In this document: piece by piece, positions 8,404-15,151 of the stretch
How positions within the stretch are numbered: the first letter of the stretch is position 1
How the letters are laid out: each line of letters starts with the position of its first letter
Origin: Sporosarcina luteola
GTDB lineage: Bacteria > Bacillota > Bacilli > Bacillales_A > Planococcaceae
Direction of reading: 5' to 3'
NCBI RefSeq assembly: GCF_023715585.1
Contig: NZ_JAMBOK010000001.1
Coordinates: forward strand, 1,674,001-1,738,000
DNA length: 64,000 bases
Made by a program: the position numbers and the translations under genes
Notes under the pieces: model-generated
Seen by the model: only the letters and a program-made list of their open reading frames with translations
Told to the model about the DNA's origin: nothing
Databases searched by the model: none

Positions 8404-10635
8404 TTATTTTTTAAATCCGTTTTGTTGTGTTGCTAGAGTTGTATCGATGATGCGGCCTTCTATTGTTGGATTAATTTCTTTTCCGAGCGTCTTTACATAC
8501 TCTATGAAGTTTTCATAGTCTACGAAACCTGGCTCGGATACTTTGCCGGCTTTGTAAGCATTGCCAAGCTGTTCGAATCCGTCTCCGCCTTTAGCAGTGA
8601 ATGAATTCGTAGCGATGAAGTATGTTTTGGTTTTATCCAAATCAACATATTTGTCCCCTTCAAGTACTTGGGCGGATTGGACGCGCTCCCCTTTTGCTTT
8701 CGAGCTGTCATATGTGAATTTCATGCCCGAAACGTGAAGGAATGCACCACTCTCCTTCAAACCTTTTCCACCTTCGATGGCATCTGCTGCAACGCTATGC
8801 TCAAGTGTTTTCAGAAGATCCGCGCCTGAGAGTTCAACGATTGCCAATGCGTTTCCGAATGGCATAACTTTCAGTACTTCTCCTGTTGTAATGTCGCCAT
8901 CTTCAATCGATGTACGGATACCGCCGCCGTTTTGAATTGCGATTGAAGTCTTGTCGTTGATGGACTTCGCTTTCCAAAGCATGGCGTCAGTCATTAAGTT
9001 TCCTAGATTCGTTTCATTATGGCGAACGCTTGAGACTCCTGAATTATCGCTATCCCGTTTTCCGTCTAGCAGAGCTTTTGCACTGACGCCGATGGATGCT
9101 TTTTTAATTTCATTCACCTTCGCCGTGAATGGCTCCAATACTTTCGCTGCTTCTTTGTCCGCGGCGATCGGGAAGTCTTTCGCTGTAGGATCAGTTGCGA
9201 TCAACTTTCCAGCGTGTGAATAGATTTCACCTTTGGAGTTGAACTTGACGTCCAATGTGCCGAGCGCTTTCGCATATTCATGTGCTTGGACGATGATTGT
9301 CACACCTTTGCCTTCGTTCACGATTTTTGGTTCGCCAATGGAAGTGTGTGTATGTCCTCCGACGATGATGTCGATGCCTTGAACTTGTTTCGCAAGTTCT
9401 TGGTCATTGTCCCAGACGAGTGAATCGTCGAATCCGATATGTGTCAAAGCAATGATTTTATTGACACCTTGATCTTCGAATGCCTTTACTGAAGCTTTCG
9501 CACGGTCGATATAGTTTTCAAACTTCACCTCGCCTGTGCTTGAAATTGTAGGCGTTTCTTCAGTAGTCAGACCGAATACGCCGACTTTTTGACCATTCAC
9601 ATTGATGACAATACCGTTGTAGATATGACCGTCTTTATAGTTTTCCGTTACATTTCGTGTTTGCAGCCCGTCGAACAGCTTGTCCTTCGAGAAGTCGACG
9701 TTTGCTGAGACGAACGGGAACTTAGCGGACTTGATGAATTCCGAAAGCTTTTGATGCCCTTCCTTCGTGCTTCCCAAGTCGAACTCGTGGTTACCGAATG
9801 TCATTGCATCGAATCCAAGTTGGTTCATCATCGCTACGTCTGCTTCCCCGTGAAATGCGTTGAAGTAGAGATCGCCTGAGAATGCATCCCCTGCATGAAG
9901 AAGAAGATTGTTCTTATGTTGGCTTCTCAATTCATTGACGACAGTTGACACGTATGGAAGTGGATCCAAATATGCATGGTGGTCGTTCATATGCATGACC
10001 ATCAAGTCGATGAAGCCAAGACCTTCTTGGGAGCGGAACAGGAACAATGCCATTTCCCCACGAGTGACATGATCATACGCTCCGAAGTTCGTATCCGTCT
10101 TCCCTTGTGTGATGCCTGCTTTCACAAGCGCTTCGACATATTTCGAGAAGTTCGAATTGACGTCTTTGAATTTTGTTGACTTCACCTTATTATCGATTGA
10201 AAGATTTGCAGCATTTGCAAGCACTTTCGCCATTTGGTTGCGTGTCAATAACTCGTCCGAGCCGAATTCGTTGGCATTCAAGCCATCGATGATTCCCGCT
10301 TCGACGAGCGCATTGACTGCCCATTTCGCACGTACAGGAACGTCTTTGAAGCCAGCATCCTTGTATGTTTTGCTAGCATCGAACCCGAGTGCCGTTGCGA
10401 TTTGAACTGCTGCATCCGCACGTTTGACTGAATCTGTCGTGCCGAATTGCTCAGGCGTGTATCCTCTCGAGATGCCGTGCGTGTACAAGAAATCAACCGC
10501 ATTTTGATAGTTTTTTGATACGTCCTTAAATGTTGCTGTTGCAGCTGAAGCTGATGGAACTCCTGCCGCAGTCACGACTGCTGCTGCGATGATCGATGTT
10601 GCTAGAAACTTCTTGCTTTGAACTGTTTTGCGCAA
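8404..10635 (-). CDS. SLH-anchored 5'-nucleotidase / 2',3'-cyclic phosphodiesterase
   Basis: A 743-residue exported phosphoesterase. It has a signal peptide (1-31), three SLH domains (about 33-205), a calcineurin-like metallophosphatase domain (about 213-445) and a 5'-nucleotidase C-terminal domain (about 520-715). Metal-ligand motifs are visible: 'MHMNDHHAY', 'HAGDAFSGD', 'FGNHEFDLG' and 'GGHTHT'. The family hydrolyses extracellular nucleotides to nucleosides and phosphate for uptake. The start is TTG with a GGGGGA RBS. It has its own terminator and a 270-bp upstream region, so it is probably a separate transcription unit. Nutrient scavenging is inferred from the family. Confidence 0.9.
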   Translation of the reverse strand: MRKTVQSKKFLATSIIAAAVVTAAGVPSASAATATFKDVSKNYQNAVDFLYTHGISRGYTPEQFGTTDSVKRADAAVQIATALGFDASKTYKDAGFKDVPVRAKWAVNALVEAGIIDGLNANEFGSDELLTRNQMAKVLANAANLSIDNKVKSTKFKDVNSNFSKYVEALVKAGITQGKTDTNFGAYDHVTRGEMALFLFRSQEGLGFIDLMVMHMNDHHAYLDPLPYVSTVVNELRSQHKNNLLLHAGDAFSGDLYFNAFHGEADVAMMNQLGFDAMTFGNHEFDLGSTKEGHQKLSEFIKSAKFPFVSANVDFSKDKLFDGLQTRNVTENYKDGHIYNGIVINVNGQKVGVFGLTTEETPTISSTGEVKFENYIDRAKASVKAFEDQGVNKIIALTHIGFDDSLVWDNDQELAKQVQGIDIIVGGHTHTSIGEPKIVNEGKGVTIIVQAHEYAKALGTLDVKFNSKGEIYSHAGKLIATDPTAKDFPIAADKEAAKVLEPFTAKVNEIKKASIGVSAKALLDGKRDSDNSGVSSVRHNETNLGNLMTDAMLWKAKSINDKTSIAIQNGGGIRTSIEDGDITTGEVLKVMPFGNALAIVELSGADLLKTLEHSVAADAIEGGKGLKESGAFLHVSGMKFTYDSSKAKGERVQSAQVLEGDKYVDLDKTKTYFIATNSFTAKGGDGFEQLGNAYKAGKVSEPGFVDYENFIEYVKTLGKEINPTIEGRIIDTTLATQQNGFKK

Positions 10636-10754
10636 ATTTCTTCCCCCTTGTTCGATGTTTTAAGATTCATAACTATTTTACCATTGTTCTGAGTATTGCA
10701 CTATGAGAAATGAAAGATTTGTAGAAAGACTTTTTGTTGTGTTGTTGCGTTGCG

Positions 10755-10834
10755 TTATGCGTGAGTTTCGAGACTTATGCGGTTATGAGCGGGATTATGC
10801 GCGTCTTTCGAGATTTATGCGTTTCTCGGCGTGT
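10755..10834 (+). repeat. 20-bp periodic TTATGCG array (4 clear units)
   Basis: Cores start at 10755, 10775, 10795 and 10815, with a weak fifth at 10835 and one at 10854. This is the only array between divergent genes (5'-nucleotidase to the left, the mini-gene to the right); the mini-gene cassette may have been inserted here. Confidence 0.75.
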
Positions 10835-10912
10835 GTTTTTATTGTTCGCTTTTATGTACGGATAACTATTGACGAACTACATATCCTATTCTTGTTTAGG
10901 AGGTGAAACGTC

Positions 10913-11110
10913 ATGGCTGACCAACAATATGGGAAAAACCAACAAAATAATAAAAACGTTGCGGAAGGCATTAAAAATACAGCTGGCTCCGCATTCGAGA
11001 CAGCTCATAATGCTTTGGAAACAACAGAAGATATTGCAATGAAGACTGTAAACGCGACTAAAAATGCGGCAAAGAACTTGAAAGATAACATGAAGAAACA
11101 ATCAAGATAA
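10913..11110 (+). CDS. Small hydrophilic LEA-like protein, copy 1
   Basis: A 65-residue, very hydrophilic protein rich in Lys, Asn, Ala and Thr, with no signal peptide or membrane segment. Residues from about 17 to the end look like an amphipathic helix ('EGIKNTAGSAFETA', 'TKNAAKNLKD'), reminiscent of LEA/CsbD-type stress or spore proteins; that resemblance is only an impression. The RBS AGGAGGTGA gives a very strong start. The gene is nearly duplicated at 12371, including the upstream region with CGGATAA and ACATATCCTA, the RBS and the terminator. The unusually conserved upstream blocks suggest a shared, possibly sporulation-stage, promoter, but I cannot assign a sigma factor. Confidence 0.8.
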   Translation: MADQQYGKNQQNNKNVAEGIKNTAGSAFETAHNALETTEDIAMKTVNATKNAAKNLKDNMKKQSR

Positions 11111-11127
11111 TTGAACATGCTTATGTT

Positions 11128-11150
11128 AAACGCCATTTTTTGGCGTTTTT
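11128..11150 (+). terminator. Terminator of LEA-like gene, copy 1
   Basis: AAACGCCA pairs with TGGCGTTT around a 5-nt loop and is followed by TTCTTTTT. The same hairpin occurs after copy 2 at 12567-12587. Confidence 0.9.
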
Positions 11151-11277
11151 CTTTTTGCGCCGAAAAAATTCGCTTATGCACCGAACTTTTCACAAACATT
11201 ATTTAGTGGGCGCGGGAGGGATTTCGTGTTGAACGTCATATAGTCGTGATAAATGCTTTTGACAAATTAGGGGTTTG

Positions 11278-11397
11278 TTATGCGTGAGTTTTGGAGTTTA
11301 TACGTTTCTAGGTGGATGTATGAGCGTTTAGGAGCGGTTATGAGCTTTGGGGAGTATTTATACGTGAAAGTTGGAGGTTATGCGTAAATAAAAAAGC
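11278..11397 (+). repeat. 20-bp periodic TTATGCGTG array (6 units)
   Basis: Units start at 11278, 11298, 11318, 11338, 11358 and 11378, exactly 20 bp apart. Cores vary (TTATGCGTG, TTATACG, GTATGAGCG). A flanking motif ending TTTTGACAA lies at 11246-11265, and the array abuts the terminator of the YdhG-like gene. Confidence 0.88.
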
Positions 11398-11419
11398 TTA
11401 CTTTTCAAGTAAGCTTTTT
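11391..11419 (-). terminator. Terminator of YdhG-like gene
   Basis: A 13-bp perfect stem (11391-11403 with 11407-11419) has a 3-nt loop. It overlaps the stop codon and carries runs of A and T on both sides, so it can work in both directions. Confidence 0.85.
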
Positions 11420-11786
11420 ATCGCCAGAAGGTTGTGCAGTCTGCTTTCTCTGAGATGTTAAAGTCGATCATTTTCTCGAGCAGTTCATAATCAAACGGAC
11501 GGTTCCAAGGGAATTGGACTAGCATTTTGGTGTGCTTGTAGCCGGCTTGTATGATTTGCTCTGAGAAGTGGTCAATGCCTACCTGTTCAGGGGATGCGGC
11601 TAAATGTTGCTTGGATACGCTGAAGCCGATGATATATGTGCCGTGATCGGTAAACATCGGCTGGTTCCATTTGATGACTGGCGTCAGTTCGGGATATTTC
11701 GTTTTTACCCACGTCAACACTTCTTCTGTTCGCGCACGTTGTTCCGGGTTATCGATTTTCGTTAGAAATTCTTCGAATACTTCCAT
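11418..11786 (-). CDS. DUF1801 / YdhG-family protein (frataxin-like fold)
   Basis: A 122-residue cytoplasmic protein. Motifs 'VIKWNQPMF' and 'YIIGFSVSKQHLA' are typical of the DUF1801/YdhG family. B. subtilis YdhG (Fra) has been described as a frataxin-like iron chaperone; whether this copy does the same is inference. The length matches the family, and the RBS AGGAGGT precedes the ATG. It stands alone between repeat arrays, with its own terminator. Confidence 0.8.
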   Translation of the reverse strand: MEVFEEFLTKIDNPEQRARTEEVLTWVKTKYPELTPVIKWNQPMFTDHGTYIIGFSVSKQHLAASPEQVGIDHFSEQIIQAGYKHTKMLVQFPWNRPFDYELLEKMIDFNISEKADCTTFWR

Positions 11787-11944
11787 CTGTTTACCTCCTA
11801 GTTCCAGTACGGTTTTCTACATTGAATTATATATGTCTTTCTTGGTGTTTAGCAATGATGAGTTGGGCGCGGGAGTTTTCTGAGATTGCCCTCCCCTGCT
11901 CGCGCTGAATAGGTTTGACAACTAAAGGGGTTGCGTTGGAGGCG

Positions 11945-12084
11945 TTATGCGTGAGTTTGGGAGTTTATGCGTTTCTGGATGGATTTATGCGCGAACGGCG
12001 GCGGTTATGCGTGGAGTTTGGGATTTATGCGTGTTTGGAGGAGTTTATGGACTTTTGGAAGTGTTTATGTGGAATTGAGTTGGT
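11945..12084 (+). repeat. 20-bp periodic TTATGCGTG array (7 units)
   Basis: Cores start at 11945, 11965, 11985, 12005, 12025, 12045 and 12065, exactly 20 bp apart. The flanking motif GCGCTGAATAGGTTTGACAA lies at 11902-11921. The array runs directly into a decayed EamA gene end and resembles the array next to the intact EamA gene (for example TTATGGACTTTTGG against TTATGAACTTTTGG). Confidence 0.92.
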
Positions 12085-12094
12085 TTAGCCGATT

Positions 12095-12190
12095 TTAGGA
12101 CGGCACGGGTTTGGATTTTCGTTTTTTCCATAGTTCTTCGGCGGCGCCCGAGCCTAGGATTACGCCAATGATGATTAAATCATAACCGGC
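12095..12190 (-). pseudogene. Remnant of an EamA transporter 3' end
   Basis: About 31 codons plus a stop on the minus strand translate to a string containing 'LIIIGVILGSGAAE' and 'LWKKRKSKP'. This matches the last 32 residues of the intact EamA transporter at 13889-14800 with few changes; I judge roughly 80% identity at DNA level by eye. Nothing of the remaining 270 codons follows. It is a truncated duplicate or a recombination scar. Confidence 0.85.
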
Positions 12191-12370
12191 CTCCACCTAA
12201 TCGGCTTTAGTTATTCCGTAGCTACTATGATTGTTATTTCGGTGCTCTATCTTATTGGGAGCAAGAAAACGTAGTTCTTGCGGCTAATAAGGAAAAGGTC
12301 CTGAACGTTATTTGCACGGATAAATAATGCTATTACACATATCCTACTCTTGTTTAGGAGGTGAAATGTA

Positions 12371-12556
12371 ATGGCTAATCAGCATAATGGTAAAAATCAA
12401 CAAAATGATAAAAGTGTTGCGGAAGGCATTAAAAATACAGCTGGATCTGCATTGGAAACAACAGGAATTATTATTGCAATGTATACTGTAGATGCTGCTA
12501 AAAACGCCGCAAAGAAAGTAACAGGAAAAATGAAAAACAATCAAGGTAATCAATGA
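12371..12556 (+). CDS. Small hydrophilic LEA-like protein, copy 2
   Basis: A 61-residue paralogue of the protein at 10913. Residues 'SVAEGIKNTAGSALETT' and 'DAAKNAAKKV' align with copy 1, while the middle is shortened and replaced by a more hydrophobic 'GIIIAMYTV'. The start has the same AGGAGGTGA RBS. The 60 bp upstream (CGGATAA, then ACATATCCTACTCTTGTTT) and the downstream hairpin are also shared, so a whole promoter-gene-terminator cassette of about 290 bp was duplicated. Function unknown; the hydrophobic middle suggests divergence after duplication. Confidence 0.75.
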   Translation: MANQHNGKNQQNDKSVAEGIKNTAGSALETTGIIIAMYTVDAAKNAAKKVTGKMKNNQGNQ

Positions 12557-12566
12557 TGATGATGTT

Positions 12567-12590
12567 AAACGCCATTTCTTGGCGTTTTCC
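12567..12590 (+). terminator. Terminator of LEA-like gene, copy 2
   Basis: AAACGCCA (12567-12574) pairs with TGGCGTTT (12580-12587) and is followed by TCCTTTT. It is a near copy of the hairpin at 11128. Confidence 0.85.
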
Positions 12591-12752
12591 TTTTGTTAAA
12601 ATTCATTTCAATAAATTCTATAAAAAGAAGGACAATCCTTTGGTGAATTTTCTGGATAGGCAAAGACCGTTTTGGATAAATCCTAGCAGTATAGCATTAC
12701 TTTTCTATTAAATTGATTTGTAAAGAATCGTAGGGAAAATGGTAGAAATTCG

Positions 12753-12808
12753 TTAACATTATCTTTATGTATATCTACAGCTATCTACATATTAGATTAA
12801 CATTCCTA
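12753..12808 (+). promoter_or_regulatory. Possible PhoP-box cluster upstream of GDPD gene
   Basis: Two exact TTAACA hexamers (12753-12758, 12797-12802) bracket related hexamers (TTATGT, TACAGC, TACATA) at roughly 10-12 bp steps. PhoP of Bacilli binds tandem TTAACA-like repeats, and B. subtilis glpQ belongs to its phosphate-starvation regulon. The assignment here is inference. Confidence 0.4.
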
Positions 12809-12852
12809 TTCTAAACTAGAGTTGAATCTAATTTAGATAGGAGATGGAGAAG

Positions 12853-13680
12853 ATGAGCAAACAATTACTACTAGAAGCAGGAGTAGCCTTATCGTTAGTA
12901 TTCAACCCGTTCAGTCAACTAGCAGAAGAACCAACAACAGGCCAGAGAAAACAAGTCGAAAATGTAGCACACCGTGGTGCAACAGGTTATGCACCTGAAA
13001 ATACGATTGCCGCTTTTGATCTCGCAGTTGAGATGAAAGCTGATTATATTGAAATCGATGTTCAACGAAGTAACGATGGTGAATTGGTAGTGATCCATGA
13101 TACAACAGTGGACCGCACGACAGATGGAACGGGTCAAGTCGGGGAGTTGACATTTGAACAGCTGAGAAGTCTTGATGCAGGAAGTTGGTATGGGGAAAAG
13201 TTTGCAGGAGAACACATCCCGACATTTGAAGAGATTCTTGATCGTTACCGTGGCAAGATTGGAATTTTAGTAGAGTTAAAGGCTCCGGAACTATACCCTG
13301 GTATTGAAGAACAAGTAGCAGACGCATTACTAGAACGCAATCTCGATAAACCACAGAATGAGAAGATCATTATTCAATCGTTCAATTTTACGTCAATGAA
13401 AATGATGGATCAGCTTCTTCCCCGAGTTCCCATCGGTGTATTAACTTCAAACCGTGCTGACACAACATTGGATGCTTTACAGGAATTTTCAACATATGCG
13501 GATTGGTTTAATCCGAGCTATGGAATTGTGACAGAGGAATTAGTGAATGACGGTCACTACTTAGGAATGAAAATTGGTTCATGGACGGTACGCAGCCAAG
13601 AAGCAGCAGACTTTCTATTCGAAATGGGTGTTGACGCAATCATTACTGACTGCCCGGATTATGTAGATCCTAGAAACTAG
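12853..13680 (+). CDS. Glycerophosphodiester phosphodiesterase
   Basis: About 275 residues. GDPD enzymes hydrolyse glycerophosphodiesters to glycerol-3-phosphate and an alcohol. Catalytic and metal motifs are clear: 'AHRGATGYAPENT', 'IEIDVQRSNDGELVV' with 'HDTTVDRTTDG', and 'LVELKAPE'. A hydrophobic N-terminus ('LLLEAGVALSLVF') suggests a signal peptide or membrane anchor, although it lacks early Lys/Arg strength. I prefer the ATG at 12853 because AGGAG at 12839-12843 is 9 nt away; the upstream in-frame ATG at 12844 abuts the same RBS. The upstream region has TTAACA-like repeats, which fits phosphate control. Confidence 0.88.
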   Translation: MSKQLLLEAGVALSLVFNPFSQLAEEPTTGQRKQVENVAHRGATGYAPENTIAAFDLAVEMKADYIEIDVQRSNDGELVVIHDTTVDRTTDGTGQVGELTFEQLRSLDAGSWYGEKFAGEHIPTFEEILDRYRGKIGILVELKAPELYPGIEEQVADALLERNLDKPQNEKIIIQSFNFTSMKMMDQLLPRVPIGVLTSNRADTTLDALQEFSTYADWFNPSYGIVTEELVNDGHYLGMKIGSWTVRSQEAADFLFEMGVDAIITDCPDYVDPRN

Positions 13681-13704
13681 TATTTCTATAAGACGGTTTG
13701 AGAG

Positions 13705-13730
13705 AAGGAGTAGTTGCTACTCCTTTTTTG
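13705..13730 (+). terminator. Terminator of GDPD gene
   Basis: AAGGAGTAG (13705-13713) pairs with CTACTCCTT (13717-13725) around TTG and is followed by a T run. Confidence 0.9.
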
Positions 13731-13743
13731 TATTTCAGGGAGT

Positions 13744-13863
13744 TTATGCGTGAATTTTTGTGTTTATGCGCTTCTGAAGAGATTTATGCGTCAGATTAGA
13801 GGAGTTATGAACTTTTGGCGGAGTTATGCGTATTTGCAGGGATTTATGCGTATTTGGAAGAGT
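13744..13863 (+). repeat. 20-bp periodic TTATGCGTG array (6 units)
   Basis: Cores start at 13744, 13764, 13784, 13805, 13824 and 13844. Spacing is 20 bp with one +1/-1 compensation. The array lies between the convergent GDPD and EamA genes, and no flanking motif was seen. Confidence 0.88.
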
Positions 13864-13888
13864 GCGTGAGTTAGTGATCGAGCCGCCT

Positions 13889-14800
13889 TTAGGACGGCTC
13901 GGGTTTAAGTTTGCGTTTCTTCCATAGATCTTCGGCAGCGCCGGAGCCTAGGATGACGCCGATGATGATCAGGACGAAGCCGATCAGGTGTCGGCCGGTG
14001 ATGATTTCTCCGAGGAAGAGGGCTGAGCCTACCAGGGAGAAGAGTGTGTTCAGGTTCATGAAGATTGCGGCTTTGGCGGGGCCGATTTGACCGACTGAAT
14101 AGTTGTATAGCATATGCCCTACCGCAGTTGCGAAAATGGCGCTTGCGGCGAAGACGACCCAGAAACTTGGCGGGACGGTTGTGTATTTGATGAGTTCGCC
14201 GGGCTCTTGGATGAGGCTGATGACAAACAACAAGAGGCTTCCGGCGGTCAGCATGTACGCGGTGAGAAGCCTTGGGTCCAGCGTCCTTGCCGCCTTAGCG
14301 ATTATCAAAAAGGAAAGGACTTGTACAAGGATAGCGAAAAAGATGAATGCGTCGCCGAGTTTGAGGCCGGTGAAGCTATCGCCTCCTGCGAGGACGACGG
14401 ATCCGATGCCGATGAAGCCTACTGTTGCGCCGATCCATTGGACTCTGGTCGGGTAGTTGCGCAGTAGGAGTGCTGTGCATATTGCTGTCAGGACTGGGCC
14501 GGTTCCGAGGATGAGGCTGGCGTTGGTGCCGGTTGTGCGGAAGAGGCCCATGTTGAGGAAGTAGTGGTGGAGGACGACGTTGAGTGCGGCTCCGCCGATG
14601 ATGTATGTCCATTCTTTTTTGGTTGGGAGGCGGAGGATTTTGAGGGCTCCGAGGATGATGAATACGGTGATGCCTGCTGTTAGGACGCGGAGTGCGGTCA
14701 TGGTGACAGGGTGCATGAAGGTGAGCATGTATTTGAGCATGGGGAGGTTGGCACCCCATAGGAGCATGGCGATGGTGAGGAATGTGTAGAGTTTCCACAT
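13889..14800 (-). CDS. EamA/DMT-superfamily transporter
   Basis: A 303-residue inner-membrane protein with about ten hydrophobic segments and two EamA repeats (about 5-138 and 150-290), the standard size for drug/metabolite transporters of the 10-TMS type. Typical elements include 'PMLKYML' near the first helix, 'ASLILGTGPVLTAI' and, in the second repeat, 'GPAKAAIFMNLNTLFSLVGS'. Substrate cannot be inferred. RBS AGAAGG precedes the ATG. A GAGCCG/CGGCTC hairpin overlaps the stop codon but lacks a U tract. The final 32 codons are duplicated as a remnant at 12095-12190. Confidence 0.88.
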   Translation of the reverse strand: MWKLYTFLTIAMLLWGANLPMLKYMLTFMHPVTMTALRVLTAGITVFIILGALKILRLPTKKEWTYIIGGAALNVVLHHYFLNMGLFRTTGTNASLILGTGPVLTAICTALLLRNYPTRVQWIGATVGFIGIGSVVLAGGDSFTGLKLGDAFIFFAILVQVLSFLIIAKAARTLDPRLLTAYMLTAGSLLLFVISLIQEPGELIKYTTVPPSFWVVFAASAIFATAVGHMLYNYSVGQIGPAKAAIFMNLNTLFSLVGSALFLGEIITGRHLIGFVLIIIGVILGSGAAEDLWKKRKLKPEPS

Positions 14801-14973
14801 GTTAGTTGCCTTCTTTCTTGGTTTCGATAGATTCTAGTTTAGCATATGGGGTGCGAATTATGCGTGAGAATTTGTGATTAGTCGCTATTTGGGTTCGTGG
14901 GGAATAATTTGAGCTTCCCTCCCCTGTTCGCTCCTAATGGTTTTGACAAATTAAAAGTATTGGATTGAAGGCG

Positions 14974-15113
14974 ATATGCGTGATTGGAGGAGTTTATGCG
15001 CGTTTGATGGCGTTTATGCGTGATTCAGCGGAGTTATGCGTGAGAATTTGATTTTATGCGTATGTGGGAAGATTTATGCGTGAGTTTTTCAGTATATGCG
15101 TTTTTAGAGATGG
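14974..15113 (+). repeat. 20-bp periodic TTATGCGTG array (7 units)
   Basis: Cores start at 14974, 14994, 15014, 15034, 15054, 15074 and 15094, exactly 20 bp apart. Two isolated units occur at 14858 and 14878. The flanking motif, ending ATGGTTTTGACAA, is at 14929-14949. These fill the 14801-15151 gap up to the PanF terminator. Confidence 0.92.
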
Positions 15114-15114
15114 G

Positions 15115-15146
15115 AAAGCGGACTCTCGTTTGTGGGAGTCCGCTTT
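15115..15146 (-). terminator. Hairpin terminator after panF
   Basis: AAAGCGGACTC (15115-15125) pairs with GAGTCCGCTTT (15136-15146). The stem is strong but the minus-strand U tract is short (TTT). Confidence 0.7.
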
Positions 15147-15151
15147 TCATT

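Noticed and set aside
14376..14798. 140-residue His/Pro/Arg-rich frame inside the EamA gene
   Set aside because: It is a shadow frame of the transporter on the same strand; composition is that of a frameshifted membrane protein.
10636..14800. Insertion sequence or transposon explaining the duplications
   Set aside because: No transposase frame, terminal inverted repeats or target-site duplications could be seen around the duplicated mini-gene or the EamA remnant.
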